This document shows positions 8,347 through 10,680 of a stretch of DNA of 10,680 nucleotides, piece after piece. The position numbers and the translations under genes were made by a program. The notes beneath the pieces are model-generated. The model was not told the origin of the DNA and ran no database searches. It was given only the letters and a program-made list of their open reading frames with translations. The stretch's first letter is position 1; each line of letters begins with the position of its first letter. Location: positions 1 through 10,680 of the forward strand of contig JAISCM010000029.1 in assembly GCA_031265595.1 (NCBI GenBank), read 5' to 3'. The stretch comes from Tannerellaceae bacterium (GTDB taxonomy: Bacteria > Bacteroidota > Bacteroidia > Bacteroidales > Tannerellaceae).

Positions 8347-9467
8347 AATCGTATCGGATCATAATAAGCGGAGGCGGAACCGGCGGACATGTTTTCCCGG
8401 CAATATCCATAGCCAATGCCGTAAAGGAACGTTTCCCGGATGCTGAAATCCTTTTTGTGGGAGCGGAAGACCGGATGGAGATGGAGCGCGTCCCCGCAGC
8501 CGGCTATCAAATAACAGGCCTTCCCGTCAGCGGCTTCGACCGGTCGAAGCCAATCAGAAATATACAAGTATTGATCCGCCTGCTGAAAAGCCTTCGTCTG
8601 GCTAAAAAGATACTACGTGATTTTAAACCCGGCATAGCCATAGGCGTAGGAGGATATGCCAGCGGGCCTGTCTTGCGGGTAGCTTCGTCTATGAAAGTTC
8701 CTACATTAATACAAGAACAAAACTCATACGCTGGCGTTACCAATAAGCTGCTGGCGAAGAAAGCGCATACGATCTGTGTGGCGTATGACGGTATGGAGAA
8801 GTTCTTCCCTTCGGACAAAATCGTACTGACAGGGAATCCGGTGCGAAAAGACTTGCTATCAGGCATGGCGGAGAAAAGAATGGAAGCCTGCCGCTTTTTC
8901 TCACTCTCGCCCGAAAAGAAAACGATACTTGTTGTGGGAGGAAGTTTAGGCGCCCGGACGATAAACAGAAGCGTACAGCATTGGTTGGATGAAATAGCGG
9001 CGTCGGGAGTACAACTTATCTGGCAGACAGGGCGGTATTATTATAGTGAAGCAAAAGACAGCTTAGTGGAATATGACGACGCTCCCATTCGTTGTTTCGA
9101 CTTTATTACCCGGATGGATTATGCTTATGCCATCGCCGATCTGGTCATTTCGCGTGCAGGGGCCGGAACGATATCGGAACTCTGCCTGTTGGGAAAGCCG
9201 GCGATCTTAGTGCCTTCTCCCAATGTGGCGGAAGATCACCAAACGAAAAATGCGTTAGCGTTAGTGCATAAAGGGGCGGCTGTGCTGATAACAGACAGAG
9301 AGGCCGGACAGGAATTGATACTGAAAGCGCTTGCCGTGGTAAGGGATGAAGCGCTTCTGGCAGGCCTGCGTGAACAGATCAGCACATTGGCGCTGCCGGA
9401 TAGCGCCGAACGGATTGTAGATGAAATGGTAAAAATAATAGAAAAAGGCGTATGGATTCGATTTTGA
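8343..9467 (+). CDS. murG: MurG, UDP-GlcNAc:lipid I N-acetylglucosaminyltransferase
   Basis: Membrane-associated GT28-family glycosyltransferase of 374 aa (E. coli 355) that adds GlcNAc to lipid I to make lipid II on the inner face of the cytoplasmic membrane. The N-terminal acceptor domain has the glycine-rich loop GGGTGGHVFPA (10-20), GVGGYASGP (101-109) and IQEQNSYAGVTNK (123-135, the family's HEQN-x-x-x-G-x-(S/T)N region). The C-terminal donor domain has VVGGSLGARTIN (197-208), WQTG (227-230), ISRAGAGTISEL (269-280) and PSPNVAEDHQTKNA (291-304), matching the UDP-GlcNAc binding signature. Its ATG overlaps the ftsW stop as ATGA, a classic termination-reinitiation arrangement, and its last 16 nt overlap murC. 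The N-terminus begins directly with MKSYRIIISGGG, leaving no room for a different start. An ordinary complete copy. Confidence 0.97.
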   Translation: MKSYRIIISGGGTGGHVFPAISIANAVKERFPDAEILFVGAEDRMEMERVPAAGYQITGLPVSGFDRSKPIRNIQVLIRLLKSLRLAKKILRDFKPGIAIGVGGYASGPVLRVASSMKVPTLIQEQNSYAGVTNKLLAKKAHTICVAYDGMEKFFPSDKIVLTGNPVRKDLLSGMAEKRMEACRFFSLSPEKKTILVVGGSLGARTINRSVQHWLDEIAASGVQLIWQTGRYYYSEAKDSLVEYDDAPIRCFDFITRMDYAYAIADLVISRAGAGTISELCLLGKPAILVPSPNVAEDHQTKNALALVHKGAAVLITDREAGQELILKALAVVRDEALLAGLREQISTLALPDSAERIVDEMVKIIEKGVWIRF

Positions 9468-10680
9468 ATGATATAACATCTGTTTATTTTGTAGGCGCCG
9501 GCGGGATTGGCATGAGCGCGCTGATTCGTTACTTTCTTGCGGAAGGGAAACAGGTGGCCGGATACGACCGGGTTTCGTCTGCCTTAACCGAAGCGTTGAA
9601 CCGGGAAGGGGCGGCTATCCATTTTGAGGATGATACACGGTTGATACCGGATGATTTCCGTTTGCGCAGTAGTACCTTAGTTGTTTATACGCCTGCCATA
9701 CCTGCGTCTCATCAGGAACTAACCTGGTTTCGGGACAGAGATTTCTACATCATGAAGCGGGCGCAGGTTCTTGGAGAGATCACCAATTCTTCCCTTGGAT
9801 TATGTATTGCCGGGACACATGGGAAAACGACTACTTCATCGATGATTGCCCACCTGCTGAAACAATCGGGTGTAGAGTGTAATGCGTTCTTAGGAGGAAT
9901 CCTGAAGAATTACAACACCAACCTGATGCTTTCGGATTGCAGCCCCTTTACAGTGATTGAAGCGGATGAGTTCGATCGTTCTTTTCATTGGTTACATCCT
10001 TGTATGGCCGTGATTACATCTGTCGATCCGGATCATCTGGATATTTACGGAACGCCGGAAGCTTACCGGGAAAGTTTTGAGCACTTTACCTCGCTGATCC
10101 GCCCAGACGGATGCTTATTGATGAAAAAGGGTATCGCTTTAACGCCCCGGTTAGCGCACGGAGCTAGACTATTTACCTATTCCGGTACGGAGAAAGCTAA
10201 CTATTATGCCGATCGTATCCGTATCGGAAACGGAGAGATCTATTTTGATTTCATAGGCCCCGGCGTCTGTATAACCGACGTCCGGCTGGGAGTCCCGGTG
10301 AAGGTGAATATTGAGAACGGCGTAGCGGCCATGGCTATCGCCTGGCTGAGTGGCGCAACGGATGAAGAGATAAAAAGAGGCATGGCTTCTTTTCAGGGCC
10401 CCGAACGGCGTTTTGATTTCCGTTTGAAGAACAGCCGCATCGTCTTGATAGACGATTATGCCCATCATCCGGAAGAATTAAGGGAAAGTATTTTATCCGT
10501 GAAGGCTTTGTATCCGGATAAGAAACTGACGGGTGTTTTCCAGCCTCATTTGTATTCCCGCACGCGGGATTTTGTGGATGGATTTGCCTCAAGCCTTTCT
10601 TTGCTGGACGAATTGATCTTATTGGATATTTATCCTGCCCGTGAGGAACCGATTCCGGGCGTCAGTTCGCAGATCATCCT
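9452..10680 (+). CDS. murC: MurC, UDP-N-acetylmuramate:L-alanine ligase, 3' end cut by the window
   Basis: Cytoplasmic Mur ligase that attaches the first stem-peptide residue, L-Ala, to UDP-MurNAc using ATP. The frame is open from the ATG at 9452 to the window end (409 codons) without a stop. MurC is usually ~455-490 aa, so roughly the last 10-15% is missing. Motifs read by translation: FVGAGGIGMSAL (13-24), AGTHGKTTTSS (120-130, P-loop), EADEFDRSF (170-178), DPDHLDIYG (192-200), DDYAHHPEE (334-342) and QPHLYSRTRDF (364-374). GTHGKTTT and EADE(F/S)D separate MurC from MurD, MurE and MurF. The start at 9452 lies inside murG (16-nt overlap) and leaves 12 residues before FVGAGG; a TTG at 9464 is a weaker alternative. 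The overlap predicts coupling to murG. The neighbour expected downstream in Bacteroidota is ftsQ, then ftsA and ftsZ. Confidence 0.96.
   Translation, partial: MDSILNDITSVYFVGAGGIGMSALIRYFLAEGKQVAGYDRVSSALTEALNREGAAIHFEDDTRLIPDDFRLRSSTLVVYTPAIPASHQELTWFRDRDFYIMKRAQVLGEITNSSLGLCIAGTHGKTTTSSMIAHLLKQSGVECNAFLGGILKNYNTNLMLSDCSPFTVIEADEFDRSFHWLHPCMAVITSVDPDHLDIYGTPEAYRESFEHFTSLIRPDGCLLMKKGIALTPRLAHGARLFTYSGTEKANYYADRIRIGNGEIYFDFIGPGVCITDVRLGVPVKVNIENGVAAMAIAWLSGATDEEIKRGMASFQGPERRFDFRLKNSRIVLIDDYAHHPEELRESILSVKALYPDKKLTGVFQPHLYSRTRDFVDGFASSLSLLDELILLDIYPAREEPIPGVSSQII

Noticed and set aside
8184..8567. Antisense open frame (127 aa) across the ftsW-murG junction, with a poly-Ser run
   Set aside because: The serine run is simply the complement of the FtsW Glu codons; both sense genes are well supported.
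10169..10592. Two overlapping antisense open frames in the last 500 bases
   Set aside because: Direct translation of the + strand gives continuous MurC with its conserved motifs through this region.

Overview
The window is one uninterrupted stretch of a division and cell wall (dcw) cluster. Nine genes all lie on the + strand, with no gap longer than 11 nt: rsmH (3' end), ftsL-like, ftsI, murE, mraY, murD, ftsW, murG and murC (5' ~90%). Both ends of the window cut through genes, so the operon continues on each side. I see no mobile element, CRISPR array, RNA gene, terminator or accessory insertion.

The organism is most likely a Bacteroidota member of order Bacteroidales, plausibly near Parabacteroides/Tannerella (family-level placement is inference). 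Four things point this way. The gene order lacks murF and ddl between murE and murC. The ftsI product is a penicillin-binding protein with a C-terminal PASTA domain despite a presumed Gram-negative envelope. MraY is unusually long (421 aa), with a large extra loop between its 4th and 5th membrane helices. Start codons are preceded by A-rich sequence or by the previous gene's end, with no properly spaced Shine-Dalgarno site. MurE carries the DNPR signature of meso-diaminopimelate-adding enzymes, so the peptidoglycan is predicted to be of the DAP type.

Layout: 1-494 is the 16S rRNA methyltransferase RsmH. 481-822 and 824-2986 encode the membrane division proteins FtsL-like and FtsI. 2991-4451 is MurE, 4461-5726 MraY, 5729-7063 MurD, 7075-8346 FtsW, 8343-9467 MurG, and 9452 to the end is MurC.

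Together the genes cover most of the lipid II pathway. MurC, MurD and MurE add the first three stem-peptide residues in the cytoplasm. MraY moves the finished phospho-MurNAc-pentapeptide onto undecaprenyl phosphate, and MurG adds GlcNAc to make lipid II. FtsW (SEDS glycosyltransferase) and FtsI (transpeptidase) use it at the septum, with the FtsL-like protein as a likely scaffold. The overlaps and 1-11 nt gaps indicate one transcript with translational coupling; its promoter would lie upstream, outside the window.

This is a conserved housekeeping region and I found no previously undescribed system. The points worth a second look are modest: the enlarged extracytoplasmic MraY loop, the PASTA-bearing FtsI, the acidic C-terminal tail of FtsW, a 9-base G run inside ftsW, and the divergent FtsL-like protein.
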